Part shown: one piece after another, positions 22,849-33,490 of the stretch
Numbering within the stretch: position 1 is the stretch's first letter
Layout: each line of letters begins with the position of its first letter
DNA from: Phragmites australis
Lineage: Eukaryota > Streptophyta > Magnoliopsida > Poales > Poaceae
NCBI RefSeq assembly: GCF_958298935.1
Contig: NC_084933.1
Location: 11,639,001 to 11,703,000 of the forward strand
Reading direction: 5' to 3'
Length of the DNA: 64,000 nucleotides
Notes under the pieces: model-generated
Database searches by the model: none
What the model saw: the letters and a program-made list of their open reading frames with translations, nothing else
What the model was told of the DNA's origin: nothing
Made by a program: the position numbers and the translations under genes

Positions 22849-23078
22849 TTATTAATTTCTCCATGATTTTTACAAAGTTCACAAGCATAAAGTGAACATA
22901 TTAAGAAATAACACTGTAATTAACTTTTTCATGTCTACCATTATTTTTCCTACATAAAGCATTTTATTAATTTCTCCATGATTTTTACAAAGTTCACAAG
23001 CATAAAGTGAACATGTTAAGAAACAACACTGTAATTAACTTTTTCATGTCTACCATTATTTTTCCTACATAAAGCATA
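22849..23078. repeat. tandem duplication (about 115-bp unit) inside the TIR transposon
   Basis: The text 'ttaatttctccatgattttt' through 'cctacataaagca' occurs twice in a row, almost without change. Confidence 0.8.
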
Positions 23079-23384
23079 GTATAAGTAAACAGATAAAAGT
23101 GATTTCATTAATTTTGGAGGTGTGATGGGTTAGTTATGAATTAATCTAGTTGTAATACATTTACACAATCCTGCATGTTACAATAACTATTTCATGAGTT
23201 CATATATTTTTAAAAGATATAGGATCGTGTAAGGAGACTAAAAAATTATTTTTATGATTTTTGGATTGGCAAAGAATTAATTATGAATTTAACTAGTTTT
23301 AGCAAATACATTTTCTCACAAAAAATATTCAACTTTTTTATGAGTATAAATACTTTTATCATGTAGACCATGTTACAAAGAAAC

Positions 23385-23990
23385 CAACAAAATTTGTTTC
23401 ACTTGATTTGAAGCCCAGATGAATTAGTTATTGAGTTTACAAGATTAAACTATTTTTTAGTTTTTTTGTTGAACTTTATTGAAATTCGAGAAATGCTCTT
23501 GGTAAATCGTGAAAATTGAACGGTTTTTGAAAATTCAAGCAGTTTTCGATATTGATCGAAATGCGACGAATGCGATCGAATATCGACAAACAAAATTTGT
23601 TTCACTTGATTTGAAACTCAGATGAATTAGTTATTGATTTTACAAGGTTGAACTATATTTTGGTTTCTTTGGTTGAACTTCACTGTAATTCGTGAAATGC
23701 TCTCGGTAAATCAGGAAAACTGAACGATTTTCAAAGAATTTGAGCGGTTTTCGACATTGATTGAAATGCGATGAATGCGATCAAATATCAACAAATAAAA
23801 TTTATTTCACTTGATTTGAAGCTCAGATCGAATACAAGGTTGAGCTATTTTTTTTTTTGTTTGGTTGAACTTCAATAAAATTTGAGAAATGCTCTTGATA
23901 AATCGGAAAAACCGAATGGTTTTTGAAGAATTCGAGTGGTTTTCGACATCGATCAAAATGCGACGAATGAGATCGAATATTGACAAAACC
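23385..23990. repeat. three tandem units of about 200 bp inside the TIR transposon
   Basis: Each unit runs from 'aaatttgtttcacttgattt' to 'gatcgaatatcgaca' or similar. The third unit is the most changed. Confidence 0.75.
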
Positions 23991-25168
23991 GGTCAAATTA
24001 TTGAGAAAACCGGTCGCATTTCGAGAGTCCGATTCGAGCATTTTTTGCCTTGGTTAATAGGGTTTGACCGCATGAATTCGTTTGAATTTTTTAAATTTTT
24101 TTTCAAATCTTGCGTATTTTAATAATATACGAGGGTTACATTTCGACCCGTTACATTTGTGAACCTGCTCCCAACCACTCCCAACGACCACTTGGCTCAT
24201 GGACATGGGCACAGAGCAGGCGATAGCTGACAGATCCATGTGGTACATAGCGCAGCGCTGTCGGCTGTCGCCGATCACTGATCGACATATACCAACAGCA
24301 AACTAAATTCACTTGATGTCCCCCTTTCCCGATGCAGATGCATCAGCCATCACGCTAATCAGTTTTCTACTAGTGTTAATCCTGCCTAAATCCTGGTAAA
24401 AAAAACCAAAAGAAGAAAACCAACAAGCTGATTGGCTTTCTTGTACCAGTCGTTCCCCGAGTCCACCTGAGCTCGTTCCTGAGGCTCATGCCGACGGAAT
24501 TGGGCACGCCGGCGAACATGGCGGCCATCTTGGTGAGGCCGTCCACCCAGACGTCCGGGTCGAAGTCCGCGTCCCCGAAGAAGCCGTTACCGTCGTCCCT
24601 GCGGCAGCACCACTCGGGCCTGCTCCACGTGGTTGTCAAGAATCACCATCACGTCGCTCTCGCCCAGGCCGGACACCACGGCCCTGAACGCGTCGATGAG
24701 CTTGAGGCCCACGATGCCGGGGTTGTTCGCCCCGACGCTGGCGAGTGACTCCGTGAGGTTGAGCCTCCGGAAGGACTGGGCGACGGTGATGGACGCGTAG
24801 GAGGCGTCGGTCACAAGGAACGTCGGCCAGGTGAGCCGGACGCAGTTGAACCCCATGGCGGCGACGTCGGCGGCGATGGCGCCCAGGGGCCGCTTGCCCA
24901 GCCCCTCCGCGAGCATCGGCTCCAGGAGGGACGGCCAGTTCACGCACGCGAGCTTCACCCAGCGCCCGCGCTCAGCGACGACCCACCGCGACGACGTCGA
25001 TAGCGTGGCGGCCGCCGCGCGCTCGTGGTGGTTGGCCAAGGCGAAGGCGAGAACAGCAAGCCACGACCACGCGGTGAGGAGCTCATGGCGTCGGGTGGGA
25101 GAAAGCTCGGAAGGGGTTACTGCTCTAGTGCAATTAATAGCACTAGTTAATCCCACACAGAAGTGCAC

Positions 25169-25770
25169 TTGAACGTAGTGATTTATTTACGTCCTGCTTA
25201 TGAAGAGGAACTCACGCAAAACGATTTCAGTAATTCAGAAGCAACGTTTCAATATGGTTTTGCTTTGAATTTAAGAATGTGGTATTGCCCAGATCATGTA
25301 ACGTGCGTGCGGTTCCATGTATGCCTTGTCAAATCATTTGAATTGGCAACTGAATATGCTGGTCAAAATGAGGTTGCCTTGGATGTTGGCACGTGGCTAG
25401 ATGGCTCAAGGCTAAGGATGACAGTTTTGCCTATTTATCTACAGGTAAATATCTTAATAGGATCAGATTTGTTCTTTATTTATTACCTATGAGAATGTTA
25501 GTGAGCACAAATCGCTACCCGATAATTATACGGGTACAGATATAAGTAAGACATACTTATACTTGTGAGACCTGTTTACCTGTCAATATATATGACATAC
25601 GGGCTTGGTTTACCCTAACCCCTAATATTCCAACCACTCCAATAGTCCAACTCCAACGTCCCCACCGCCTCCACTCACACTAGCCCACGTCCCTAGCTGC
25701 TCCCCACCGCCCGTCCGCTGCAGCCCAGCCCAGTCCCCGAGTTGCGTCGCCACTACTAGCCCCACCCCAC
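25169..25770. other. upstream flank of the GH5 pseudogene, no gene seen
   Basis: A plus-strand frame at 25163-25492 has no recognised domain. 25600-25770 is C-rich and resumes after the inserted repeat (27171-27330), so the repeat at 25771 split a C-rich segment. Confidence 0.35.
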
Positions 25771-27170
25771 TGTAGCAAACATGCCCTTGATGAGATTGTA
25801 ACGACCATCTTTAGTGCATGTATATAATTTTGGTGATTAATGACAATATAGTCGACAAGACTAACATGTTTAGCAAGTATATGCTTTAGTAGATCTCATA
25901 GATGCAATATATTAAGAAGTCACCATAACTGGAATAAATATTAATTGAATTTGAGAAGTCCCAGAAAAATTGTAGTGGTCCAGTGCACATAGATTTATAC
26001 ACACCAGAGCATTTCCAGAGGAAAAGGGTTGAAGATGCTACACGCTGAAAGGTCCGGTGTTCTGAGTTACACATGCTAGATGGTCTAGTGCTATGAAAAT
26101 GGTGCATGTCAGAGCATTTTCTGTGGAAGGAGAAAATGCACAAGACGCTGGATTGTCTGACGATGAAGATTGGCTATGCCAGAGTATTTTGCACAAAGAG
26201 AAGTTACGTAGTTTGGCTCGATCATACACGCAGGATGGTCCAACGATGAAGCTGGTGATCACACCAAAATATTCAGTGTTCAGAATGAATTTGAGTAGGG
26301 TTCTAACGGCTAGTTCGTGGAGGATGTATATAATGGATGGTCTGATGAGTATAATCTGGTTTACACCGGATCATCCGGTGTATACAGAAAAGTTGAGTCA
26401 TTGAAGCAACGGCTAGTCCGTGGGGTTGAAGCTATAAATACCCATCTACTCGGTCATTTAAGGATGCTGGAGTCCAGAGAAGCTCACACTTAAGAAAACA
26501 TCCAAGCCACCAATATTCTTAAAGTGATCATCTAAGACAATATGCACAAGATTATAGAGTGATTAGTGCTAATAGTCCCAGAGAGAGTTGTTGCTAGGTT
26601 TTGTTGCCTAGAGAGTGAATTAAGGAGTGATCCTGCATTATACAAAGATATGCCAGCATCTTAAAGTCTTGGTGACTCTCGACACCGTGACCCTTGGTGG
26701 CTCATGCTTGTTGACCCTTCGAGTTGATGTGGAGGGATGATAAGACTATTGTACGGGGACGCAGAGACCTGTGTCTTGGTGGCTCAAGCTTCGAAGTAAA
26801 GACGACGGCAAGTGACCAAAAGAGAGGTTTGGTGTGAGCCTTATCTTTGTGGCTTGGTGGCTCAAGAGCCATGACCGAAAAAGTTTTAGCGACCAGAAAC
26901 ATATCCTTAGTGGAGTTTTAATGTGGATTAGGGACGACGTTTATACCATAGATACCACGGGATAAAAATCCCTTATGTCAAGTTTGCTAATTTATCTCTC
27001 TAGAGTAGTTTGCTTAAATTAGTTATAGATTGTAAACTTTTGAACGGTAGAGTAGACAAACTAAATGAACCTATAACACATTTAAAAAAAAGTGATATAA
27101 ATTTATCTTGTGAGATTTTTAGAGCAGATTAGTTTTAAGTGTCATAATTCATCATCATCTTAGAACGTCA
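25771..27170 (-). repeat. palindrome-array repeat, copy 3, inverted and decayed (1400 bp)
   Basis: It reads TGTAGCAAACATGCCC at the left and TTAGAACGTCA at the right, the reverse complement of the ends of copies 1 and 2. The internal order is collinear in reverse. Only a few palindromes survive (for example caccggatcatccggtgta near 26365). No target duplication is visible (cccac / ccttt). Confidence 0.65.
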
Positions 27171-27371
27171 CCTTTTCCTTACACCCACCCTGAGCCTCGC
27201 CATCGCCCCCTGCCACCCCGAGCATCACCGTCGCCTAGCCCCTCCCCATCCCGAGCCGCGCCGCTGCCCAACCCTACCCTACACCGCCGTCGCCAGTCCT
27301 ACCCCTCCCCACCCCGAGTTGAGCCACCACCACCCAGCCGACGAATAAATGGGTATACCCACGAAGGACGG
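27171..27371. other. C-rich flank of element E1
   Basis: No gene is seen. It ends in gacgg, the left member of the imperfect target duplication of E1. Confidence 0.5.
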
Positions 27372-28817
27372 TGTCGGTGTATCAGGAACCAGGGGTCCCC
27401 GAATCCCGAGGCTAGGCCAGCAATCCATCACGTGACGCCATCCCGCGGTGTTTCCTTGGCGAGGTAAAAAAAAGATTAAGTCCCGGGAGAGGGCGCTCGG
27501 GGCCACAGTCGGTGGTCCTCGAGCACCCCAGTTCCCCGATGATCTGCAAAGTCTAAGTGCTGGGAAGAAAGTGCTCGGGAAGGTGTACGGTGACCCCCGA
27601 GCACCCGAGTCCCCCGACTGCCAGGAAGGCTAAGTACCGGGAGAAGTGTACCCGGGGCCGCGAGCGGTGGCCCCCTGGGCGCCCAAGTATCCCGAGGACC
27701 CACTAAAGAAAGTTCCGGGAGAGAGTGCTCGGGGCTGCGTGCGGCGGCCCCTGAGCACTCGGTCCCCCGAAGATCCGTACAAGTGTGCCGGGAGAGAGTG
27801 CTCGGGGAGGTGAATAGTGACCCCCGAGTACTCGGTTCCCTGAGGACCAAGAAGGGCATTCCTGGGAGAGAGTGATCGGGGAGGTAAATAGTACCCCCGA
27901 GCACTCGGTTCCCCGATGACTCAAAAAGCCCCTTGACAGTGGCCCCGACAGGAGTCCGCTGATGAGGTGTCGGCCAATCAGAGGTATGAGGCCGTATTTA
28001 AGAGCGCGTGTGGCCTGTCACCTCCACCTGCTCCTGCCACGCCCGGTGTCAGTTCCTGCCACATTTTTGGCAGAGGGGCGTGGGGTCATTGAATGCACGG
28101 GTCCCATCCCGTGCCATCCGGCTCGTCTCGGGATAACGTCGTAAGGGCCAAGGCGTTCCGTCTGCCGCGCTGCTGTGGCAGGAGAACAAGACAGGACGGG
28201 CACGCCGAGCCGCCCTGCGGCTGCCGGTGGGCCCTCTCCACGGCGCCCGTTGCCAGTGCATTTATGGTGACGGACGACCGGGCGTGGGATGCTTTTTCCA
28301 CTCCCGGTCACTTCGCCTAGAGGTAATGATGATGTCTTTTCCATTTATGGTTTTTCGGAACTCGTGCCCCCCTCCCGTTCGGGGCACGCTGCTGCCGGCG
28401 GATATTTAAAGCGGTCGGCGGCACGGAAGAAAGGAGAGTAGTTAATAGAAAAAAAAGACAAGCTTCGGAAGAGGAAACAATTGCTCATAAATAGAGAAGA
28501 GAAGATCACATGCCAAAAAAAAAGAGCCCCAGGCTCTAAGATAGATAAACATTCTTGTAACTAGTAACATCCTTGAGGGACTTTCTCAGGGCATTTATAG
28601 TATCCATACAGGGGTAGGGTGTTACGCCCCAGTGCAGCCCGAACCTGTCTAACCGTTGGTGCATTTACTCCGTTCCACATTAGAACATTCCACCCCACCG
28701 GCCATCGCATTCATACCCATTTATTTCTCCGGCGAACATATTCAGGATCATCCCCCCGGCCGAATCTCTAAAAAGGGGTCCCCCAGGATCCCTGCGACAG
28801 GAGTTCACCCTCCGACA
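27372..28817 (+). repeat. E1 5' LTR (1446 bp)
   Basis: It begins TGTCGGTGTATCAGG and ends CCCTCCGACA, with TGTC...GACA ends. 27480-27925 is an array of about six degenerate units that each contain 'gtgctcgggg' and its complement 'ccccgagcac', so the RNA could fold into a row of hairpins. A TATA-like TATTTAAA at 28403-28410 is the likely promoter core. The element's genomic RNA would start just downstream. Confidence 0.93.
28403..28410 (+). promoter_or_regulatory. TATA-like box of the E1 LTR
   Basis: TATTTAAA follows a GC-rich stretch and is conserved in the 3' LTR (41067-41074) and in the E2 LTR (53583-53590). Confidence 0.55.
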
Positions 28818-28819
28818 GC

Positions 28820-28837
28820 TGGCGCGCCAGGTAGGGG
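28820..28837 (+). other. E1 primer-binding site
   Basis: TGGCGCGCCAGGTAGGGG starts two bases after the LTR end. It begins with TGG, complementary to a tRNA CCA end, and is identical in E2 (54088). I do not assign the tRNA with certainty. Confidence 0.8.
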
Positions 28838-28881
28838 GAAGCATCCCTGAATTTGTTTGTTTGTTTTCTTTTGCAGAAAAA

Positions 28882-30003
28882 ATGACCGGTGGTCATCGTC
28901 TCCAGCGCTCCGGCTCTAGCTCCAGCGGGGAAATGGAGCCCCTCGCACAGGAGGCCCCAGTCGCTGCTGCGTCCCTCTCAAGGGGACCAGGGCGCTGGGC
29001 CCAGCAGGGCCGCCGCCGCCGTCGCTGGTGCACCATCCGACCCCTAGCAGGCGGCTGAAACTCCTGCTGCCAGGACCGCATCTGGACAGCGCCGGGCGCC
29101 TCTCCAGCGTAGACTCGCCTTCGGCGAGGCCAGTCCCGGGAGCGCGCTGCTTGCGGCGCACGCTCTCCTCAGGCATCCGCCAGTCCAGGTGGCAGGAGAA
29201 ACCCCGGAGGGCCGCTGGCTCCAGGAAGTCGCCGCCCTGGTCGGCACTGCCCGCCGCCAGGTGCTGGCCGAGAGTTCCCGCGCCACCACCCAGCGTGTCG
29301 CCGCTAGGACCGGCCCATCGTCGGGTGGTGGTCATGCTAGCCGGGGGGCCTCCAGGCGGAGCGCCGCCCCCTTGGTCACTTCCGAAACCCAGGACCTCCG
29401 CTTACACCTCAACGAGCAGAGGGGCATTGAAGACGCGCGCGTCACTCTCGAGCGCCAGCGGGAGACCCGGCAGGAGGCTGAAGCTGAGGACCAGGCCTCC
29501 TCTTTGCCAGCCCACGATCGTTGGGGCTCCTCGACTCGCCGGCGTTCACCGCCCAAGGGCGCTGCCCACGCCGCAGGGTATGGCACCGGGTGCCGTGCCT
29601 TCGCCAGTGAGCTCCGCCGGGTCAAATGGCCCACCAAGTTCCACCCCGAGCTGCCAGAGAAGTACGACAGGTCTATCGACCCTGTCGAGTTCCTCTAGAT
29701 ATACACCATCGGTGTCCAGGCTGGCTGGTGGTAGCGAAAAGGTGATGGCTAACTACTTTCATGTTGCCTTGAGGGGCTCTGCCCGCTCTTGGCTTATGAA
29801 CTTACCCCCAGGATCTATCAGCTATTGGGATGATCTTTGCCACCAGTTCGTGGCTAATTTTCAGGGCACATTCACACGCCCCGGCCTGGAGTGCGATCTC
29901 CATGCCGTCAAGCAGCAAGAGGGGGAGACGCTGCGGCGCTTTATTCAGTGCTTCAGCCAGGTCTGCAACACCATCCCGCGGATAACCCCCACGCTGTCAT
30001 TGT
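28882..30003 (+). pseudogene. E1 gag (capsid domain), broken
   Basis: The ATG at 28882 matches the E2 start at 54151 after a near-identical leader. The retrotransposon gag domain is visible at about 29610-29995 (KWPTKFHPELPEKYD, MANYFHVALRGSARSWLMN, QQEGETLRRFIQ). Compared with E2 there is a 34-bp deletion near 28973 at a TCCC repeat. There is also a stop at 29696-29698 (CAG to TAG), one extra base near 29730 and one missing base near 29988. Gag would form the virus-like particle and bind the RNA. Confidence 0.85.
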
Positions 30004-31360
30004 AGCTTTCCGGCAGGGCGTCCGCGATGAGCGGATGCTCGAGAAGCTAGGCACACACGAGGTTGAGACCACCGCGGAACTTTTTGCGCTGGCCGACAAG
30101 TGCGCTAAGACGGCGGAAGCTCGGGCTTGGTACGTTCCGCGCCCTGAGCACCCCGCCACCGATCAACCAGGTCCTTCCCGCTCTGAAAGGCGGGAAAAGA
30201 AAAAGAGAAGGAGGCGCGAGGCTATCCCCGTCGAGCCAGCCCAGGGCCCCGCCCGTGGGCCGGCCCTGGAGCCCGACCATCGGCAAGCACGCCGGGCGGC
30301 CACCGACAGACGGCCTGCGCCCGCGAGAGCCCCGGTCCAAGCCCCTCCTAGTGCTCTGGCTCCTGCAAGTGCTCCAGCTCCCGCCAGGGCTTCCGCTTCG
30401 GCAAGGGCCCCGCAGGAGCCGGGGAAGTGGTGCCCGATCCACCAGACCAGATGGCATGACCTCACGGAGTGCCGCACGGTCAAGGGCCTCGTCGAGCAGC
30501 GCCAAAGGGACCGCGACGAGCTCCGTGGGGGTGGCGACGATGAAGCCGCCCCCTACAACACAGAACTAGACTTCCAGGAGCCTGAGCACACCGTCGCCTT
30601 CATCGATGGAGGCGCGTACACGCCCTCCTCCCACCGCAGTGTCAAAACCATGCGACGTGAGGTGTGCTCGGTGACCCCGAGTGAAGAGGCCGCAAGGCCT
30701 ATGAAGTGGTCAAACGCACTGATCACGTTCAGCTTGGCCGACCACCCCGCCAGTACTGCAGGCGTGGGGCGACTACCCCTGGTAGTGTCCCCTACCATCT
30801 GCAACGTGAAGGTCAGCAGGGTGCTGATCGACAGGGGTGCAGGCCTTAACCTCCTCTCCAAGGAGGCTTTCGAGAAGCTGCAGGTGCCCTCCAGGCGCCT
30901 AAAGCCGTCTCTCCCGTTTTACGGGGTGACGCCCGTGCACTCCCTGTCCCTCGGGCAGGTCGAGTTGCCCGTGACATTCGGGAGCTGGGACAACTTCCGG
31001 ACGGAGAACGTCATCTTCGACGTCGTGGAGCTCCCCCTCCCCTACAACGCCATCCTCGGGCGCCCGGCGCTCGCTCGGTTCATGGTGGTTACGCATTACG
31101 CGTACCTCATGGTCAAGATGCCTGGCCCAGCGGGCCCCATCTCCGTGTCCGCCGAGACCAGCAGCGCCGTCTCCTGCGCTGAGCAGTTATACTCAGCCTT
31201 GGTCTCAGCCTGAGTCGTGGTCGAAAGTTATCCAGGGGGCCCGGGACCCTCTTCATCCAAACCCCGACTCGCTCCCGACGCCTCCGTTCCTATGAAAGAG
31301 GTCGTGGTGGGCGAAGACGCCTCCCAGGTCGTCCGAATCGGCGGTGCATTGGGCGGCAAA
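30003..31360 (+). pseudogene. E1 gag C-terminus with zinc motif, and aspartic protease
   Basis: This frame has the end of Gag (ALADKCAKTAEARAW), a basic and Pro/Ala-rich linker, and a zinc-binding CPIHQTRWHDLTEC at about 30432-30473. The retropepsin part has active site VLIDRGAGLNLL at 30821. The expected D-S/T/G-G has Arg in the second place here, while E2 has DGG, so the protease is probably dead. The frame meets a TGA at 31211-31213 (CGA in E2) and a TAG at 31361-31363 that E2 shares. Confidence 0.85.
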
Positions 31361-31363
31361 TAG

Positions 31364-32131
31364 GAAAGCGCGCTCGTCGCCTTCCTCCGGGCTAACGTCG
31401 ACGTGTTTGCATGACAGCCATCCGATATGCCCGGGATCCCTAGGGAGGTGATCGAGCACCACCTAGCTGTGCGCCCGGACGCACGCCTGGTGAAGCAGAA
31501 GGTCCGGTGGCAGGCGTCCGAGCTCCAGGAGTTCATCCGGGAGCAAGTCAGCAAGCTCCTTGACGCCGGATTTATCCAAGAGGTCCTCCACCCCGAGTGG
31601 CTGGCAAACCCAGTTATCGTTCCGAAGGCCAATGGCAAGCTCCGCATGTGCGTGGACTACACCGATCTAAACAAGGCTTGCCCCAAAGATCCTTTTCCTT
31701 TGCCCCGCATAGATCAAATTGTGGATGCGACCGCGGGATGTGATCTTCTGTGTTTTTTAGATGCAAACTCTAGTTATCACCAGATTCGCATGGCCATAGA
31801 GGATGAAGAAAAAACTGGTTTTACCACTCCGGTGGGGACTTATTGCTATGTGTCGATGCCGTTTGGTTTGCGCAATGCTAGGTCTTCTTTCCAGCGTGCT
31901 ATCCGCATCACCCTTGATTCGCAGGTTGGCCGCAACGTCGAGGCCTACATCGACGATCTCGTGGTCAAATCCCGAGACCGCGCCACCCTGCTCGAAGATC
32001 TTGCCGAGACTTTCAATAGTCTCCGCACTACCCGCCTGAAGCTCAACCCCGAGAAATGCGTCTTTGGGGTACCTGCGGGCAAGCTCCTTGGTTTCTTGGT
32101 TTCCAGCCGAGGGATCGAGGCCAATCCTTAG
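31364..32131 (+). pseudogene. E1 reverse transcriptase
   Basis: The frame continues the protease frame after the TAG at 31361. Visible blocks are GKLRMCVDYTDLNKACPKD, FLDANSSYHQIRMA, MPFGLRNARSSFQRA and the catalytic YIDDLVVKS at 31946-31972. A TGA interrupts it near 31412 and a TAG ends it at 32129. RT copies the RNA into DNA in the cytoplasmic particle. Confidence 0.92.
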
Positions 32132-33490
32132 AAGATCCGGGCCATCGAGCAGATGCGACCCCCAGCTCGACTCAAGGAGGTTCAGCGTCTCGCCGGCTGC
32201 ATGGCGGCCCTCGGGCGCTTCATCTCCAAACTTGGGGAGCGAGGACTCCCGCTCTTCAAGCTTCTGAAGAAGACCGGTCATTTCGACTGGACGCCGGAGG
32301 CCGAGCAGGCCTTCCACGATCTGAAGAAGTATCTCACCTCACCACCTGTGCTGGTGACCCCGTCCGAAGGTGAGCCACTACTGCTTTACGTGTCGTCCAC
32401 TCCTCAGGTCGTGAGCATGGTGCTGGTGGTGGAGCGCGATGAGTGCACGGGGTCAGGTGCTGGGTCCCAGCTCCCGGCCGCCCCGGAGCACTCCCCCGTC
32501 CTCGTGGCTCCCCCCGAGCACTTGGCTCCTCCCGACTAGGGAGTAGAGCCTGAGCACCCGGTCAGCCCCGACCACGTCTCCGTGCCCGGGGGCTGTAGCA
32601 GGCCCTCGGGTGAAGCCGTAGCCCGGGCCTGCCTGGTACAGTGACCGGTGTACTTCGTCAGTGAAGTCCTCCGGGAGGCCAAGACAAGGTACCCCCAGGC
32701 TCAGAAAATGCTCTACGCCGTGCTCATCGCTTCCTGAAAGCTGCGCCACTACTTCCAAGCACACAAGGTCTCGGTGGTTACCACGTACCCACTAGGACCC
32801 ATCCTCCGGAACCGAGAAGGCACCGGGCGCGTCGTCAAGTGGGCGGTGGAGCTGGCGGAGTTCGACCTGCACTTTGTCAGCCGCCAGGCGATCAAAAGCC
32901 AGGCGCTCTCTGACTTCGTGGCAGAATGGACGCCTGTCCTTGAGGTCGTTCCAGAAGAAATCTCCACATATCCCGGGCACGATGCGCCTAGGTACTGGAT
33001 TATGCATTTCGACGGTTCCCTCGCGCTGAAAGGCGTAGGGGGCGGAGTGGTTCTCACCTCCCCAAAGGGTGAAGAACTCCGGTATGTCATGCAGCTACAG
33101 TTCCGCACATCCAACAACATGGCGGAATATGAGGGCCTCATTGCCTGCCTCCGAGCCACAGTGGGCCTCGGGATTCGTCGCCTCCTGGTCAAAGGAGAAT
33201 CTCAGCTGGTGGTCAACCAGGTATCGAAAGAGTACCAGTGCACGAATCCTCAAATGGCAGGGTACGTGGCGGCAGTAAGGAAGCTGGAAAAGCGCTTCGA
33301 CGGCCTGGAGCTACGGTACATCCCTCACCATGACAACGCTCTGGCCGACGACCTTTCCCACCTGGCCTCCTCCCGTGTGCGCGTCCCTGCCGGAGTCTTT
33401 GAAGAAAGACTCACACGGCCTTCCATCCTGCCTGCCGAACAGGACGAAGGGGAACCTCAAGCTAAATTCAGGGGACCCCGGCGGCGCCCT
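32132..33490 (+). pseudogene. E1 RNase H, low-complexity linker and second (archaeal-type) RNase H
   Basis: The first RNase H begins about 32150 (EVQRLAGCMAALGRFISK, FDWTPEAEQAFHDLKKYL) and resumes with [16 protein letters not shown] and SQALSDFVAEW. Between them (about 32445-32640) is a Pro/Glu/His-rich linker that includes APEHSPVLVAPPEHLAPPD. The second RNase H starts at about 32996 (WIMHFDGSLALKG), with AEYEGL and ALADDLSHLAS. Its third acidic site is Glu (GESQLVVNQV), where E2 has Asp. Stops at 32537, 32641 and 32736 correspond to sense codons in E2. Confidence 0.88.

Larger units (their letters stand above)
22482..24166. mobile_element. non-autonomous TIR DNA transposon, 1685 bp
   Basis: The ends are inverted repeats (left GGGTTCACAAATGCGAC, right CATTTGTGAACCT), continuing imperfectly through GGTCGAAAT. 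The 7-bp direct repeat GCTCCCA flanks the element at 22475-22481 and 24167-24173. It is very AT-rich and has no transposase. TIR sequence and duplication length do not settle the superfamily (hAT and Mutator are candidates). It lies between exons 1 and 2 of the GH5 pseudogene. Confidence 0.75.
20600..25168 (-). pseudogene. GH5 cellulase-like glycosidase with C-terminal ricin-B-type lectin domain, disrupted
   Basis: The grass GH5 plus beta-trefoil family is a secreted glycosidase of the endoglucanase clan. Exon 1 (25168 or 25086 to about 24400) has a signal-peptide-like WSWLAVLAFALA, then SSRWVVAERGRWVKLACVNW, GFNCVRLTWPTF and the acid/base NE in GMSLRNELR. Exon 2 (21625-21179) has VLVILSGLSFDNDLAFL and EVHWYSFSN. 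Exon 3 (21084-20600) is the lectin part with CLDVGADGRSVVTN and ESQWFKLV. Lesions: one extra base near 24628, a second shift near 24435, a shift near 21510, a stop near 21380, a deletion taking out the strand with the catalytic nucleophile, and shifts near 20921 and 20790. A 1685-bp transposon sits between exons 1 and 2. Identity is clear; loss of function is certain. Confidence 0.88.

Noticed and set aside
22482..24166. A CRISPR-like array from the tandem repeats
   Set aside because: Units are long, adjacent and without spacers, inside a TIR transposon in plant DNA.
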